Below, in pieces: positions 13,500 through 25,918 of a DNA stretch of 64,000 bases. The translations under genes and the position numbers were made by a program. The DNA lies in the NCBI RefSeq assembly GCF_036884655.1, contig NC_088344.1, forward strand, positions 32,047,001-32,111,000. Direction: 5' to 3'. This stretch comes from Musa acuminata AAA Group. Its lineage: Eukaryota; Streptophyta; Magnoliopsida; Zingiberales; Musaceae. The notes under the pieces were generated by a model. That model did not search any database and was not told the origin of the DNA. It worked only from the letters and a program-made list of their open reading frames with translations. How positions within the stretch are numbered: the stretch's first letter is position 1; each line of letters opens with the position of its first letter.

Positions 13500-14287
13500 T
13501 ATGTGTAATTTAAAGGCCTTGTTTTATTGTAGGAAAATTCTTCTTCTTTTACATTAGAGGAAATATTACTAACAAAGAGTTTAAAGATGTGTTCATGATA
13601 CAATCATTACAAGTTGATTACCACTTTGTGTTCTTATTAGTGAAGTTGTTCCAAAATAATTGATAGAAATGACAAAAACTCTTGATTTTATTTATTAGTA
13701 TTTCTTAATTTTACATGTCCTCTTTTTAATGCTCTAACAACAAAGGATTAAAATTAAAATGTGAGAATACTCTTTTATAAGATTACCAATGTTTTTGACA
13801 CTCAATTCCACAAAAAGGTGGAGAACCTAATTAAAATAAATAAATTATTTTGTATTAGGGTGTTTAAGTTAATAATACATATTAATTATCAAGTCACTCT
13901 AATAATACTTTGCAAAATGATAGATATATATTAAGTGTTGAAATATACTCATTGTTAGAGTATGCATGATTAGTGATATTTAAATTTAGAAGAAAAGATT
14001 TTAAATGATTGCACAGCCAAAAAGGTAACAAGTTTTTTGAGAGTCAATTCTTATTTGTATTTAGGTGTATTTCACATGAACAATTACTAGGTATACATTA
14101 ATATTTCTTGAAAGAACTCATTACTCAAAGCTCCATAAATTATGATTGATCTGAGCATGACACTACCTGCAAATCATCAATTTTTTTATGCTGTATTTTG
14201 ATATTTATTTTTTGCTTAACTAAAACTAAATCATATATATATATATATATATGTATATATATGTGTATATGTATATATGTATATATG
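13500..14287. other. AT-rich spacer with TA/GTAT microsatellite
   Basis: AT-rich spacer with no coding signal. It ends in a (TA)n then GTATAT-type microsatellite at about 14233-14287, which is the insertion site of the copia element that follows. Confidence 0.6.
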
Positions 14288-14937
14288 TGTTGGGTTAGCC
14301 CAGGCTTGGACAATTGGGCCTATTGAGCCCAAATCAGTAATTAAGAGAGAAAGGGCAAAATTGGGCAGCGTGCAACGTGTGCAGTGTGTACAAATCAAAA
14401 AAAAAGAGGAGAGAGAAATAAAGAGAGAAAGTAAGGTTTCTGAGTTTTTCTGCTTGACGATCGGTGGTCAAACGTTATCAGTTTCGGCCCAAATTTTATG
14501 TGGAGAATTCTTGCAGTAAACTCTACAATCCTAATGGTATTGATCTGCAGTTTACCCTCTCTAAGATACTTTCCTATAATATTTACTCTGTGAGACCCAG
14601 AATTCTCTTTTGAGGAGATCCATCCTATGTGATGAAGATATGCTATTCTTGAGCCAAGATCTATGATCTTGATATTATTCTGATCCTCTAATTATTCTAG
14701 AGAAGACATACTGTAAACCTGTTATCATTATTATTGATAGTGGAAGTTTGAGGTGGACTGCGGTCCCGTGGTTTTTTCCACATTGGATTTACTATGTGAT
14801 TGATTTATTGCTCTATTGTCTATGCTGTGCTGATTGATTTAGCATTTTGATATAAAGTTGGTATTTTGATGAGGAACCTATTTTGATACACAAAGAGGGA
14901 AAAGAATTATTCCGCATTAACAGGTTTCTTCCCAACA
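14288..14937 (+). repeat. 5' LTR of the copia element
   Basis: A 650-bp LTR starting TGTTGGG and ending CCCAACA, a perfect 7-bp terminal inverted repeat with the expected TG...CA ends. It is followed after two bases by the primer site. Most of it is repeated at 18951-19643. Confidence 0.92.
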
Positions 14938-14939
14938 AG

Positions 14940-14951
14940 TGGTATCAGAGC
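14940..14951 (+). other. Primer binding site, initiator tRNA-Met type
   Basis: TGGTATCAGAGC, the complement of the 3' end of plant initiator tRNA-Met, two bases after the 5' LTR. This is the standard position and sequence for copia minus-strand priming. Confidence 0.93.
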
Positions 14952-14980
14952 ATCAGGTTGTTTGGTGCTAGTTTTCTTGT

Positions 14981-15838
14981 GTGATTGAAATGGAGTCAGA
15001 TGATATGATTAAATTGAACTCATCAAATTATTCCACTTGGAGGCGTCTGATGGAAGATTTGCTCTATTGCAAAGATTTATATAAGCCTATCAAGGTTAAA
15101 GATAAACCTTCTACTATGGACGATGAAGAATGGGAAGTTCAACATAGAAAAGCTATTGCCTATATTAGAAGCTGGATGGATATAAACTTGCATGAGCATA
15201 TTTCAGATGAAATCAGAGCTGATGTTGTTTGGCAAAGGTTAGAAAATCTCTTTGCGAAAAAGACAGTGGGAAATAAAATTTCTCTCCTCAGAAGGCTTGT
15301 AAATTTGAAGTATAAAGATGGTGGTAATATTGTTGAGCACATAAGCCTATTTCAGAGTCTTGCAAACAAGTTGGTTGCTATGAAAATGAATATAGATGAT
15401 GAGATGCAGGGATTATTACTTCTTAGCTCTTTACCAGAAAGTTGGGAAACGTATGTGGTGACTATTTGTAACTCCACGCCAGAGGGGACTCTAACCATAG
15501 ATATGGTTAAAGACAGTTTGCTAAATGAAGATGCCAGAAGGAAAGAACAGGGTGAATCTTCTTCTGGGGCATTTGTTACTGAAAAACAAGAAAGACGTGG
15601 AAGAAGTTATAGCAGAAATCCATATGGTTATAGAGGAAGATCCAAGTCTAGAAGAGATATCAAATGTTTTCACTGTAATAGGCCAGGTCACATGAAGAAA
15701 GAGTGTAGGTTTTGGAAGCGAGAACAGAATGAAATGAAGAAAAATGAGAAAGAGATCAATACAGTTGCTGCTGAAGGTAATATCACTATTGTCTGTGATG
15801 AAGGTTGTGTTAGCCTTGTAGCTCAGGACAGTAATTAG
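14981..15838 (+). pseudogene. copia gag with CCHC zinc knuckle
   Basis: Open for 285 codons. It starts with a Gag N-terminal region of the UBN2/Tnt1 type and continues into a basic Arg/Ser/Gly stretch and one retroviral zinc knuckle, C-x2-C-x4-H-x4-C at residues 229-242. The frame closes at TAG 15836-15838, directly before the protease motif, which continues in the same frame. Most elements of this lineage have one continuous gag-pol frame, so this stop is probably a mutation. It could in principle work as a leaky gag/pol boundary. Confidence 0.9.
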
Positions 15839-18800
15839 GTAATTGACTCTGGTGCTTCATTTCATGTTACTTCTCATGGTGATTTCTTTAGATCTTACAG
15901 TGCTGGTGATTTTGGTAATGTCAAAATGGGAAACAATGGTACATCTAAAATTATAGGTATTGGAGATATTTGCTTGGAGACCAGTATTGGGAGCAAATTG
16001 ATACTCAAAGATGTAAGGCATGTTCCAGATATTCGTCTTAACTTGATATCTACAGGTAGACTTGATGATGAGGGCTTTGCACATTATTTTGGTGAAAGTA
16101 AATGGAAACTCACTAAAGGTTCTCTAATTGTGGCAAAAGGAAAGAAGATTAACTCTTTTTATATCATGGAAGCTAAGCTACACAAAGGAGAGATTAATGC
16201 AATTCGAAAAGGTGAAAGTATAGATCTTTGGCATAAGAGGCTTGGACATATCAGCGAGAAGGGACTTCAAACTCTTGCTAGAAAGCAGTTCTTACCAGAG
16301 TTGCAAGGTACATCTCTTAAATCTTGTGATCATTGCTTAGCTGGAAAAACACATAGAGTTGCATTTCAGACATATCCATCATCTAGAAGATCTGATGTTA
16401 TTGATTTAGTTCATACTGATGTTTGTACTATGCAAACTAGAACTCTTGGAGGTGCTCTTTATTTTGTTACTTTTATTGATGACCATTCTAGAAAAGTGTG
16501 GGCTTTTGCTTTGAAATCCAAAGATCAGGTACTCGATGCTTTCAAGGAGTTTCATGTCAATGTTGAAAGAGAAACTGGTAGAAAGCTAAAGTGTGTTCGA
16601 TCAGATAATGGTGGCGAGTACAGGGGTCCTTTTGAGAATTATTGCAGGTTCCATGGTATCAGGCTTGAGAAAACAGTTCCTAAAACTCCTCAGCAGAACG
16701 GTGTGGTAGAAAGGATGAACAGAACCATTGAAGAAAGGATTAGGTGTATGCTTTCCCACGCCAAGTTACCAAAGTCATTTTGGGGGGAGGCTATGAGAAC
16801 TATAGTTGACCTGATAAATCTTTCTCCATCAGTTCCTCTGCAAGGTGATGTTCCAGAGAGAGTATGGAGAGGAAAAGATATATCTTATAATCATTTGAGA
16901 GTCTTTGGGTGTAAAGCATTTGTTCATATTCCCAAAGATGAGAGGTCCAAGCTTGATAATAAGGCAAAAGCATGTATCTTCTTGGGATATGGTCATGAAG
17001 AGTTTGGGTACAGATTATGGGATCCAGTGAACAAGAAGATTATTAGAAGCAGAGATGTTGTGTTTCTTGAAGACCAATTGTTTGATGATGGTGATAATGT
17101 TGAGAAGCCAGAAACCTCTGTTTATATTCCTTGGAGTTTGGGTCCAATTCCTTCACCTGTAGTTCATGATGATCATGGGGGAGATGAACAAGAAGATCAT
17201 GGTGGGAATGTAAGTGATGATACACCTACAGTTGATGATGCTGAACCAACTGAACAAGCACCTCCACCACCAGTTGAGATTCCATTGAGAAGATCCACTA
17301 GAGAGCGACAACCCTGTACCAGATATCCTCCACATGAGTATGTTTGTTATGCTTACTGACGGGGGAGAGCCAGAAACTTACCAAGAAGCTATTCTACATG
17401 AGAATAAGAATGAGTGGGTTAAAGCCATGCAAGAAGAGATAAGATCCCTGCTTGAGAACCATACCTATGACTTGGTAAAGTTGCCCAAAGAGAAGAAAGC
17501 TCTCAAGAATAAGTGGGTTTATAAATTGAAGACTGAAAACAATAGCTCACAACAGAGATACAAGGCACGACTAGTTGTGAAAGGATTCAGTCAGAAGAAA
17601 AAGGTATTGACTTTGAAGAAATATTTTCTCCGGTTGTGAAAATGTCCTCTATCCGAGTTGTTCTTGGTTTGGCTGCCCGCTTGAATTTAGAAGTTGAGCA
17701 ACTTGATGTAAAAACAGCATTTCTTCATGGTGATTTAGAAGAAGAAATTTACATGGAGCAACCAGAAGGTTTCAAAGTCAAGGGAAAAGAAAATCTGGTA
17801 TGTAAGCTTAAGAAAAGCTTATATGGACTCAAACAGGCACCTAGACAGTGGTACAAGAAGTTTGATTCCTTTATGATGAGCCAAGGGTATGATAGAACCA
17901 CATCTGATCATTGTGTGTTTATAAAGAAATTTTCAGATGATGATTTTATTATTTTACTGCTATATGTTGATGATATGTTGATTGTTGGCCATGATGTTGG
18001 AAAAATTGAAAAGCTTAAAAGAGAGCTAAGTAAGTCTTTTGCCATGAAAGACTTAGGATCGGTGAGACAAATACTTGGCATGAAGATTCTTCGTGATAGG
18101 AAGAAAAGGAAGATTTGGCTATCTTAGGAGACTTACATTGAAAAGGTTCTTGAAAGATTCAATATGAGTAAAGCCAAAGCAGTTTGTTCTCCACTTGCAG
18201 GTCATTTCAAACTGAGTTCGAAACAATGTCCTACAAGTGAGAAAGAAAAATAAGAAATGTCCAGAGTGCCTTACTCATCTGCAGTAGGCAGTTTGATGTA
18301 TGCTATGGTTTGTACTAGGCCAGATATAGCTCATGCAGTTGGAGTTGTTAGCCGATTTCTCTCAAATCCTGGAAAGGAACATTGGGCAGCAGTGAAATGG
18401 ATATTAAGATATCTAAGAGGTACTTACAGGTTGTGTTTATGTTTTGGCAGTGATGAACCTGTGTTAGAAGGCTACACAGATGCAGACATGGCAGGTGATA
18501 CTGATTCCAGGAAGTCCACTTCGGGATTCTTGATGACATTTGCAGGAGGAGCAATCTCTTGGCAGTCTAAGTTACAGAAGTGTGTTGCTCTATCAACCAC
18601 AGAAGCAGAATATATAGCAGTTACTGAAGCCTGTAAGGAAACTTTATGGATGAAAAAGTTTCTATAGGAATTGGGCTTGAAACAGGAAGTATATACTATT
18701 TACTGTGACAGTCAGAGCGCCATTCACCTCTCCAAGAATTCAACATATCATTCTAGATCCAAGCATATTGACGTGAGATATCATTGGATTCGTGATGTGC

Positions 18801-18934
18801 TTGAGATGAAAGAATTACAGTTGGAAAAGGTGCATACCGATGAGAATGGTTCAGATATGTTGACAAAGTCTTTGCCTAAGGAGAAGCTTGAAGCATGTAG
18901 GCGAAGAGTGGGCTTGGTACAGCCTACCATATGA
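15839..18934 (+). pseudogene. copia pol (protease, integrase, RT, RNase H), broken
   Basis: Domains in order: aspartic protease with DSGAS just after 15839; the GAG-pre-integrase zinc motif (H-H-C-C, about 16229-16350); integrase core with SDNGGEY near 16603; reverse transcriptase with YVDDM near 17965; RNase H with TEAEY near 18600 and a C-terminal DSQSA/KHIDVRYHWI block. Breaks: a frame change near 17334-17359, a second within an A-rich run near 17595-17606, and in-frame stops at 18125-18127 (TAG), 18251-18253 (TAA) and 18665-18667 (TAG). This copy cannot make a full Pol by normal translation. It could only move using proteins from another element. Confidence 0.93.
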
Positions 18935-18950
18935 GCTGGAGGGGGAGAAT
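18935..18950 (+). other. Polypurine tract before the 3' LTR
   Basis: A purine-rich run (GCTGGAGGGGGAGAAT) directly before the TGTTGGG start of the 3' LTR, in the standard position for plus-strand priming. Confidence 0.8.
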
Positions 18951-19643
18951 TGTTGGGTCCAGCCCATATGTAGACTTGGACAATTGGGCCTATTGAACCC
19001 AAATCAGTAATTAAGAGAGAAAGGACAAAATTGGGCAACGTGCAACGTGTGCAGTGTGCACAGATCAGATTGCAGCGTGCGTGCGGCGGCGTGTAGAAAA
19101 AAAAGAGGAGAGAGAAATAGAGAGAGAAAGTAAGGTTTCTGAGTTTTTCTGCTTGACGATCGGTGGCCAAACGTTATCAGTTTCGGCCCAAATTTTATGT
19201 GGAGAATCCTTGCAGCAAACTCTACAATCCTAACGGCATTGATCTGCAGTTTACCCTCTCTAAGGTACTTTTTTACGATATCTACTCTGTGAGATCCAGA
19301 ATTCTCTTTTGAGGAGATCCATCCTATGTGATGAAGATATGCTATTCTTGAGCCAAGATATATGATCTTGATGTTATTCTGATCCTCTAGTTATTCTAGA
19401 GAAGACATACTATAAACCTGTTATCATTATTGTTGATAGTGGAAGTTTGAGGTGGACTGCGGTCCCGTGGTTTTTCCCACATTGGGTTTTCCACGTTAAA
19501 AAGATTTGGTCTGATTGATTTATTGCTCTATTGTCTATGCTGTGTTGATTGATTTAGCATTTTGATATCAAGTTGGTATTTTGATGAGGAACCTATTTTG
19601 ATACACAAAGAGGGAAAAGAATTATTCCGCATTAACAGGTTTC
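18951..19643 (+). repeat. 3' LTR of the copia element, terminus missing
   Basis: Starts TGTTGGG like the 5' LTR and matches it through to ...AACAGGTTTC. It then passes into ATGTATATGTAT flank, so the last nine bases found in the 5' LTR (TTCCCAACA) are absent. It also carries two insertions absent from the 5' LTR: about 30 GC-rich bases near 19065-19095, and an altered stretch near 19490-19510. Confidence 0.88.
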
Positions 19644-22600
19644 ATGTATATGTATAAGGGGTGAAAAAAAAGAAAAGAAAACCTTCGAATCCATTCACAG
19701 TTATTTCACCCAACTTTGCTGCCTATTTTTAGGGTTGCCAAAGTTTCCACGAATGGCAATTAAGAGCCAACTTCAAATAATTTAATGAAAGAATAACAAA
19801 TAGATGGCATTCAATAATTGTTGGAAAGTCAAGCATGGTTTAATACTTACCTCTCGCATTCCGTGCGATTAGCCCTTTTGCAACACAAATATGTCAAATT
19901 TTATGCACATTCAATGCTCTAATTTGTTATGTTTTCTTTTAGGCATTTGCTTTATGGTTGCCAAAAGTCTCGTCGAAGAGTGTATCACAACTAGTCATAT
20001 TTGCACATTGCAAATGCTAATGTTTTTCCTAAATTATTGGGTGCCCATTCACTAGCTAGTAGGATTATATAATTCAACCTTTTGTCTTGATTTAATTACC
20101 TTGTATGGTGACATAATATAGCCATATATTCCAGATTATTTGCCACAAATCTACTTGAATGTTATGATTTTATATTCTTAATATTTTTTCTCTTGGGTTT
20201 TAAACTAACTCTAATATATAAATGTGTATTTTCAATATAGGATGTTGATAAGATCTTAACATAAAATTTGAACTCCCTATTAGGTTTTTTTATCATTATT
20301 ATTTTATCTAAGAACTTAAGTCATTTTATGAAACATGATTTATGATTTTAAGATCTTAGGAGTCAATGATGATTGATCTAGTAATGTTCATATAAGTATA
20401 AACATTTTTTTTTCTCAAAATTCAGAATTAAAATAGGAGAATTCAAACTATTTCAAATAATTTATATTAAAAAAACTTCTCGGGCTTTAATGGAGCCACC
20501 CGATAGGACAAGAATATTTTTATGTTTATAATATGATATAAGTATTTTTTTATACTATTATCATCCTTAATATCTTTTGTCACGCTAATCTTTCTTCTTT
20601 ATCGTGTCTTTCTTTTTTTCGTCAACCTCCATATTTGCTCTTTTCATCTTACCTTAATCTCGAACAAGCTAAATTGATATATTTGTTATGATTATATAAA
20701 AAAACCCCTCTAATCATCAACATATAAAAAATACATAGCAAAATTCTAAGATGAATTTGACATCATTTCTTAACGAGGTAACAAGTGATCAATATATTTT
20801 ATCATGAAAATCACACAATTGATCACCATCTTCAAAAATCCATTATAGGATACAGAGTAAACTTTTTTTTTCAGATTTTTAAATATAAGATTATTCAAAT
20901 GAAAAAACTAAAATGTAATATAATATATGTAAACATATTAAAAAAAGATACACTATCACATTTCTGGAACACAACTAATCTTGAGGATGTTATTAAATTG
21001 TTATAACTTTTGTTAAAAGTTAGAATTGAAAACTTGTATTATAAAAAAATTTTAAAATGAAAAATCCCAATAGTTAGTGTATTATTTATTATATGTTTGA
21101 TGGATCATAGATTGAGACAATATAAGAATACAAAGGAGGAATTAATCCTACATTTTAAAACTATAATTAGGAGATGGGATATGATCGAAATTTATATTTT
21201 AACACCTCCCTCATCTTTATGTGAGGATATCTCAATCTAACTTATGGATATTAATTAAAATTTTATTTTTATACGAGTGTAGTCTATAAAAGATTTGAAT
21301 TGTTCTGATATCACATTAAATTTTTGATAAATGCCGAGCATCATATAATATCTTAATTTATATTCATAATATTTTTAGATATTTAAAATAAAAAAGATAT
21401 CCTCAGGTAAATTTTCCTGATAGTACATCCTAACGTTTTTCTTCTCTTCCTCGGATCACAATGGCGCCAACATTGGCCAACACCTCAATGATTTCATGTG
21501 GTAGCTCGCAGCATTCACGCCCTGAATTCAAAGGCAGTGGAACGCAGCAGGTACAGACAAGCGGATGCCTCGGACGACTCATACTTTGACCGAGACGCCA
21601 TCAAGTGTGCGTGTGTCGAACGCTGTGTTGTGTCGGCCTCAAATGGCATTAGTATTCTAAAGGTGCTGCGGTTGATCGAGTCATAAAAGAAACAAGAAGA
21701 AGAAAGAGTGCCAACCACGAACTCTTCCTTCTCAGCTGCTGCTGCTGCTGCAGTGTGATGTTTTGATCAGCTCCTTCCCCTCTTCGGTATTAAGCATTCA
21801 CGGTTCAGATGTAGCATGCACAGTGATTTATTGTTTCAGTTGCCAGTAGAGTCAGATCAACTCATGCCTCTGACGACATGATCTTTCTTGTTCGTTCGTC
21901 TCTCCTGTATGACTACAGCACCTTTGTTTGTTTTTTGATTCAGAAGTCAAGTCTCTTTGGCCACTGCTCTCAGGAGCAGCGACAGGTCTATTGACTCCAA
22001 GCAGTCGGCAGTACTGGGGCTGGAAATGAATGCCTCTGCGTAAAAATGAGAATACGGAGACGTCCATGCTTTGATGACTGACTACTTGCAGGAGTTGGTG
22101 CAAGCTGGTCACACGGAGAAGAATGGTTCCATTGCCATTGATGGTTGGAAGAACTCATGCTGCGTTTTCTGTCTGCAAATTTCTAGAAACCTTTTGTCTT
22201 TGATGAATAATATATTATTTTGCGAGGATATGTAATCTATAATAGAAGAGTTAGGATTTGTCTTCATCACAAACCTTTTACAGTAAATTCGGTGTTTTGA
22301 TTGGTGTCGGATATTATTTTCTGTTAGAGCTGATTATAATATGTATTTATTAGAACACTGCTATTTCTAAATGGGATCGCCTTAACGGCCGACACAAAAC
22401 GTAGTATGTCGGTCGTTCCTTGATAATTCACTTATCGGATTCGAATTCAATCCGTTAACACGGATCCAAATCCTAAAAGTTACTTCCGTTGGGTCGTCGG
22501 GTGCGGGTCGAGTACGTACTGTTCTGAGTGACATTTCGGGTTTGGATCCTACGAAATGGACTAAATTACCGCTGTGGCGGACCCTGACAAATTTCAGGGT

Positions 22601-22700
22601 GAATCAGTCCGTCTTCGAGATGCATGGCGACCGGGAAGATCCTTCTTTAATTCCTTCACAGCCTTCAAAAACCTGTTCTAAGGCATAGAAAACCCACCTT
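19644..22700. other. AT-rich intergenic region
   Basis: About 3 kb without a recognisable gene. The first bases continue the GTATAT microsatellite interrupted by the copia element. A less AT-rich patch at about 21430-22160 has frames of only 60-90 codons and no known domain. The stretch 21060-21400, with a GTTCTGATATCACA word, faintly resembles a decayed LTR next to a reversed tRNA-Met primer site, but I cannot pair it with a second LTR. Confidence 0.5.
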
Positions 22701-22710
22701 TTTCTTCCGC

Positions 22711-22761
22711 TATAAAGTCTCCCGGAATTCCTCAGGGTTTCCTTCATCTCCATCATCCAAG

Positions 22762-22799
<38 letters not shown>
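22711..22799 (+). promoter_or_regulatory. SAUR core promoter and CT-repeat leader
   Basis: TATAAA at 22711-22716, then a (CT)n run at about 22768-22799, then the start codon at 22864. TATA followed by a pyrimidine-repeat leader is a common layout in plant genes. The transcription start is probably near 22740-22750. Confidence 0.65.
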
Positions 22800-22800
<1 letters not shown>

Positions 22801-22863
22801 GCTCATGCCAAAGTAAGCAGAACACCGCTATTTCTTGTTGTGTGTAGTGAAGGAAGAACGAGA

Positions 22864-23313
22864 ATGTGCACGGCCAACAAGAAACTGGGGAGGATACGGC
22901 AGATCGTGCAGCTGAAGCAGGTGATGCGCCGGTGGCGGGCCATCAGCTTTTGCCGGTGGTCGTGGGGAAGGACCGGTGTCCGGGCTGGGTCCGTGGCGGT
23001 GTATGTCGGACCGGAGCGGCGGCGGTTCGTGGTGCCGGCCCGGTTCTTGAACCTGCCGGTCTTCGCAGCGCTGCTGGATAGGGCGGAGGAGGAGTACGGG
23101 TTCCAGCCGGCTGGCGGCCTGGCCATCCCCTGCGACCCGGTCTTCTTTCGCTGGGTGTTGGACGCGCTCGGCCGGGACCAGGGCCGGTTCGGGTCGCTCG
23201 GCCTCGACGCCCTCCTTGCCCTCTTCGCCCGCCACGGCGACGCCTCCGCCGCCTGCAGAGAAGCCGCCTCCTACAATGCCTTCTCTCCGTTGCTCCCCAA
23301 GACTAGAGCTTGA
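22864..23313 (+). CDS. SAUR-family auxin-responsive protein
   Basis: Small auxin-up RNA protein of 149 aa, without introns, as is normal for the family. After a basic N-terminal extension (KKLGRIRQIVQLKQVMRRW) comes the conserved SAUR core: GSVAVYVGPERRRFVVPARF, then LPVFAALLDRAEEEYGF and GLAIPCDPVFFRWVLDAL, followed by an alanine-rich tail. SAUR proteins generally promote acid growth by inhibiting PP2C.D phosphatases at the plasma membrane; that is family knowledge, not visible here. The frame opens further upstream, but only from a GTG, so ATG 22864 is the credible start. The gene is strongly GC-rich, as in many monocot SAURs. Subgroup not assigned. Confidence 0.9.
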   Translation: MCTANKKLGRIRQIVQLKQVMRRWRAISFCRWSWGRTGVRAGSVAVYVGPERRRFVVPARFLNLPVFAALLDRAEEEYGFQPAGGLAIPCDPVFFRWVLDALGRDQGRFGSLGLDALLALFARHGDASAACREAASYNAFSPLLPKTRA

Positions 23314-25918
23314 GTCTTGCTTTCGGTCTTCTTTTCCTTGTACAGGGGAAATGTTATGAGAGGAAAGAAAAAGGAAGGGAGGAGTGTAGATCCATCCATG
23401 AGATCCTAAACATCGGGGTTGAATTGAGATGTGAGCGTTTAAGTAAACCTCCTCCCCTTCCTCTTGTCTCTTCACTTCTAATTTTTAGGGTTCTGAGGGT
23501 TTTCGAGGTTTCAGATGATGATGTTGACGATGAAGCATGATGTCAGTTGAATTCAAGGAAAAAAACACTTGAATTTTTGACTGCTGATTTATGCTCTCTC
23601 AAGTGTTTGAGTGGCCACCTTCTTCCCGACGGTCAATGCTATGAAGATTGTGTTTGAATGGTTACCTTCTTCTTGCTGTGTAATTTTAGGAACACAAGAT
23701 TTGCTTTCTTCTTCTGTTACTGTTCATTTCTCATCACAAGTTGCACATCAAATATGTCTTACATAATTGTGGAAGATGTCAACAACATTTGGTGCATAAT
23801 CTGATTGCAAATAATTGTGTTTCTTTAGTTATGGATCAACTTGTCACTCTTTCCTACTTTTGTTTCATCTCTTGTGTTTTCTTGTCAATGCTCATTATTC
23901 TTCTCACAGAATTGTGGAATATGATTACAGCACATAATCGTGTTTCCTTAGTACTGGATCACTACTTTATTCACTTTCATTTTTTGTCCTAGGATTACAG
24001 TGTGCAAAGATTCTCATCAGTGTCTCACACTTGCAATGGTGGTTGTCAGCATCTCCAAGCTTGGTGGTTGCTTGGCCTTTTACCCAACTTGCATCAGGAT
24101 ACTGAGGAGATGATAACAAGACTAGCATCAACAAAGCAATATCTGCCCCTTTGATATGTACACAAAAAGTGAAAAATGGCTCAGTTGAAAGGCAGCAATC
24201 ACGAGGGATTCAGCATCTTTCTTTTGGACTTCATGGTAAGTTGATGGCCTTACCTGATTCTTTTACCATTCATTACCTTCTTACTTGTCAGCTGCTTCCA
24301 TGTGCAAGTAGATCTACTGAACTCTAGGAAGAACTGATGTCCTAGTCTCATGTTACTGATATGCCCCATAAAAGAAATAGCTTCTCCAGAGGTTTCTTTA
24401 GACTTTCACCAAGGAAAAAATGACAAGGTTAGGCACTACTTTGTTGTGTTTATGCTGGTGTTCTTTAGTTTCCAGAGCAAGGTAAGTGGCACACTACCTT
24501 TCCATCATTCACTGGTAATGTTGATTAGGGTCCACCTCAAGTCCACAGAAGTCATTAAAAGGCTCCTTTTGGTTGACACCAAGAAAAGCTTCTGTACTTT
24601 ATAGATGTGTTTCATGATTAGGATCATCTCAATACTACCAACATGTTTATTTTCAGGAGTAATATTCGTCACAGCTTCACTGGTTCTCCTCCAACTTTAC
24701 TATAAGGTATTTTGATTATTTTGTACTGAAGGGATATTTGTATGATCTTATTGATCTGCATGAACCATGTGGTGGTGGTATATGCAACTGGGAAAGTATA
24801 TGAGAAAGTGTTGGTATCCCAGAAATATGAAATATAGGCATCTCTATTCCCTAAAGAAGATTCAAGTGTTTTTTCTTACTCTAGGCACGCAAAGCTTAGT
24901 CAGCTATTCTGAAATTTACATTCGATATAGATTCTATTGTGCAGGCAAATTCAGAGGTTGGATCCTCTCTTGTACAGCACCTATGCAGGATACTAATGGG
25001 AATGTGTGCAACACCTGATCAGGAATGAACTGTATCAAATCCAACTCTATATATTGATTGGATCTGTGCTCTTTGATGAAAACTACTTATGTGACTGTAA
25101 GCTGCAATATATTTACAATAGCTCATCTACAGCAGGAAGGACCTAATGGTGAGAACTGTGAGAATTTTACTACTGTATAAATCAATTTATCTCCAGATAA
25201 ATTACTGTGCTATGTTTTCTGCATTTGCTTATCAGTCTTTTGAAGTCCTTTGGGCATCACATTTCCTGTCACAGCATATGGTACAACCAATCATATCTTG
25301 GAAACCATGTTGTCTTCATCATTATGTTTCTAAAGCTGACCTTCTACCCTGCTGTGAGTTTGCATTCTCTCTGTATTTAAGCTTCCAGCAAAATTGGCAA
25401 AAGGATTGTGATTTCCTATATAGGACTCATTAATGTTCGTCTTCTGAGCAGTGAGAAACTCCACAGAAATGGCAAGTAATGGGACAAAACTGGCTGCCAT
25501 TACAGTTAGGGCTTTTGATTTCGGTCGGTGGTGTGTCAGATGTGCAGCAGAAACCAAAAGGCCGAGCCCTGCTAGTGTTTGAACAGGTAATAACATGTTA
25601 CATTTAGATCAAAAGCAGCAAGGCGTGCTGTGTTCTCTGATGTGTTCAGAGGTATACTTAGAATAATGCGGAGAGCTCTTGTCGCTGCGCAGCGTGGCTT
25701 CAAGCTGGCACGTGAAGGGACTGCAAAGGATGTGTTCCTTAACCTGATTGCAGTGAGACATTTACGTTTACTGTGTGAAGTAAATGATGGTTGAATACGG
25801 CAGTAGAAATCTAACCTTTAGCATCCCCATTGGTAAGGATGTCGCAATTATAGATCTGCAATGCTGGCTGTGCTTTCAACATCAACATGTGTATTGCTGG
25901 CATTGTGATGTTCCACTC
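23314..25918. other. Region downstream of SAUR, no gene recognised
   Basis: About 2.6 kb of moderately AT-rich DNA. It has a weak internal repetition (ATAATTGTGTTTC-type words near 23810 and 23935) and several frames of 70-95 codons on both strands, such as 25330-25596 minus. None shows a domain or splice-consistent partner. It could be SAUR 3' sequence or non-coding transcript, but nothing establishes that. Confidence 0.45.

Larger units (their letters stand above)
14288..19643 (+). mobile_element. Ty1/copia LTR retrotransposon (Tnt1/Tork-like), degenerate
   Basis: Complete in layout but not intact: 5' LTR (14288-14937), tRNA-Met-type primer site, gag, protease, integrase, reverse transcriptase, RNase H, purine tract and 3' LTR (from 18951). 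The domain order (integrase before reverse transcriptase) is diagnostic of Ty1/copia. Overall similarity to the tobacco Tnt1 polyprotein places it in the Tork lineage. Total length is about 5.36 kb. The coding region carries at least four in-frame stops and two frameshifts. The two LTRs differ at very roughly 5% of positions in a 345-bp block compared by eye, plus indels, so the copy is not recent. Confidence 0.95.

Noticed and set aside
21280..21320. tRNA-Met primer-site-like word GTTCTGATATCACA
   Set aside because: Too many mismatches and no paired LTRs nearby.
22840..22863. Earlier start for the SAUR protein
   Set aside because: The upstream extension begins at GTG, which is not a normal plant start; ATG 22864 gives the usual SAUR N-terminus.
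25330..25596. 88-codon hydrophobic frame on minus
   Set aside because: No homology I can recognise, no splice partner and no promoter; likely chance.
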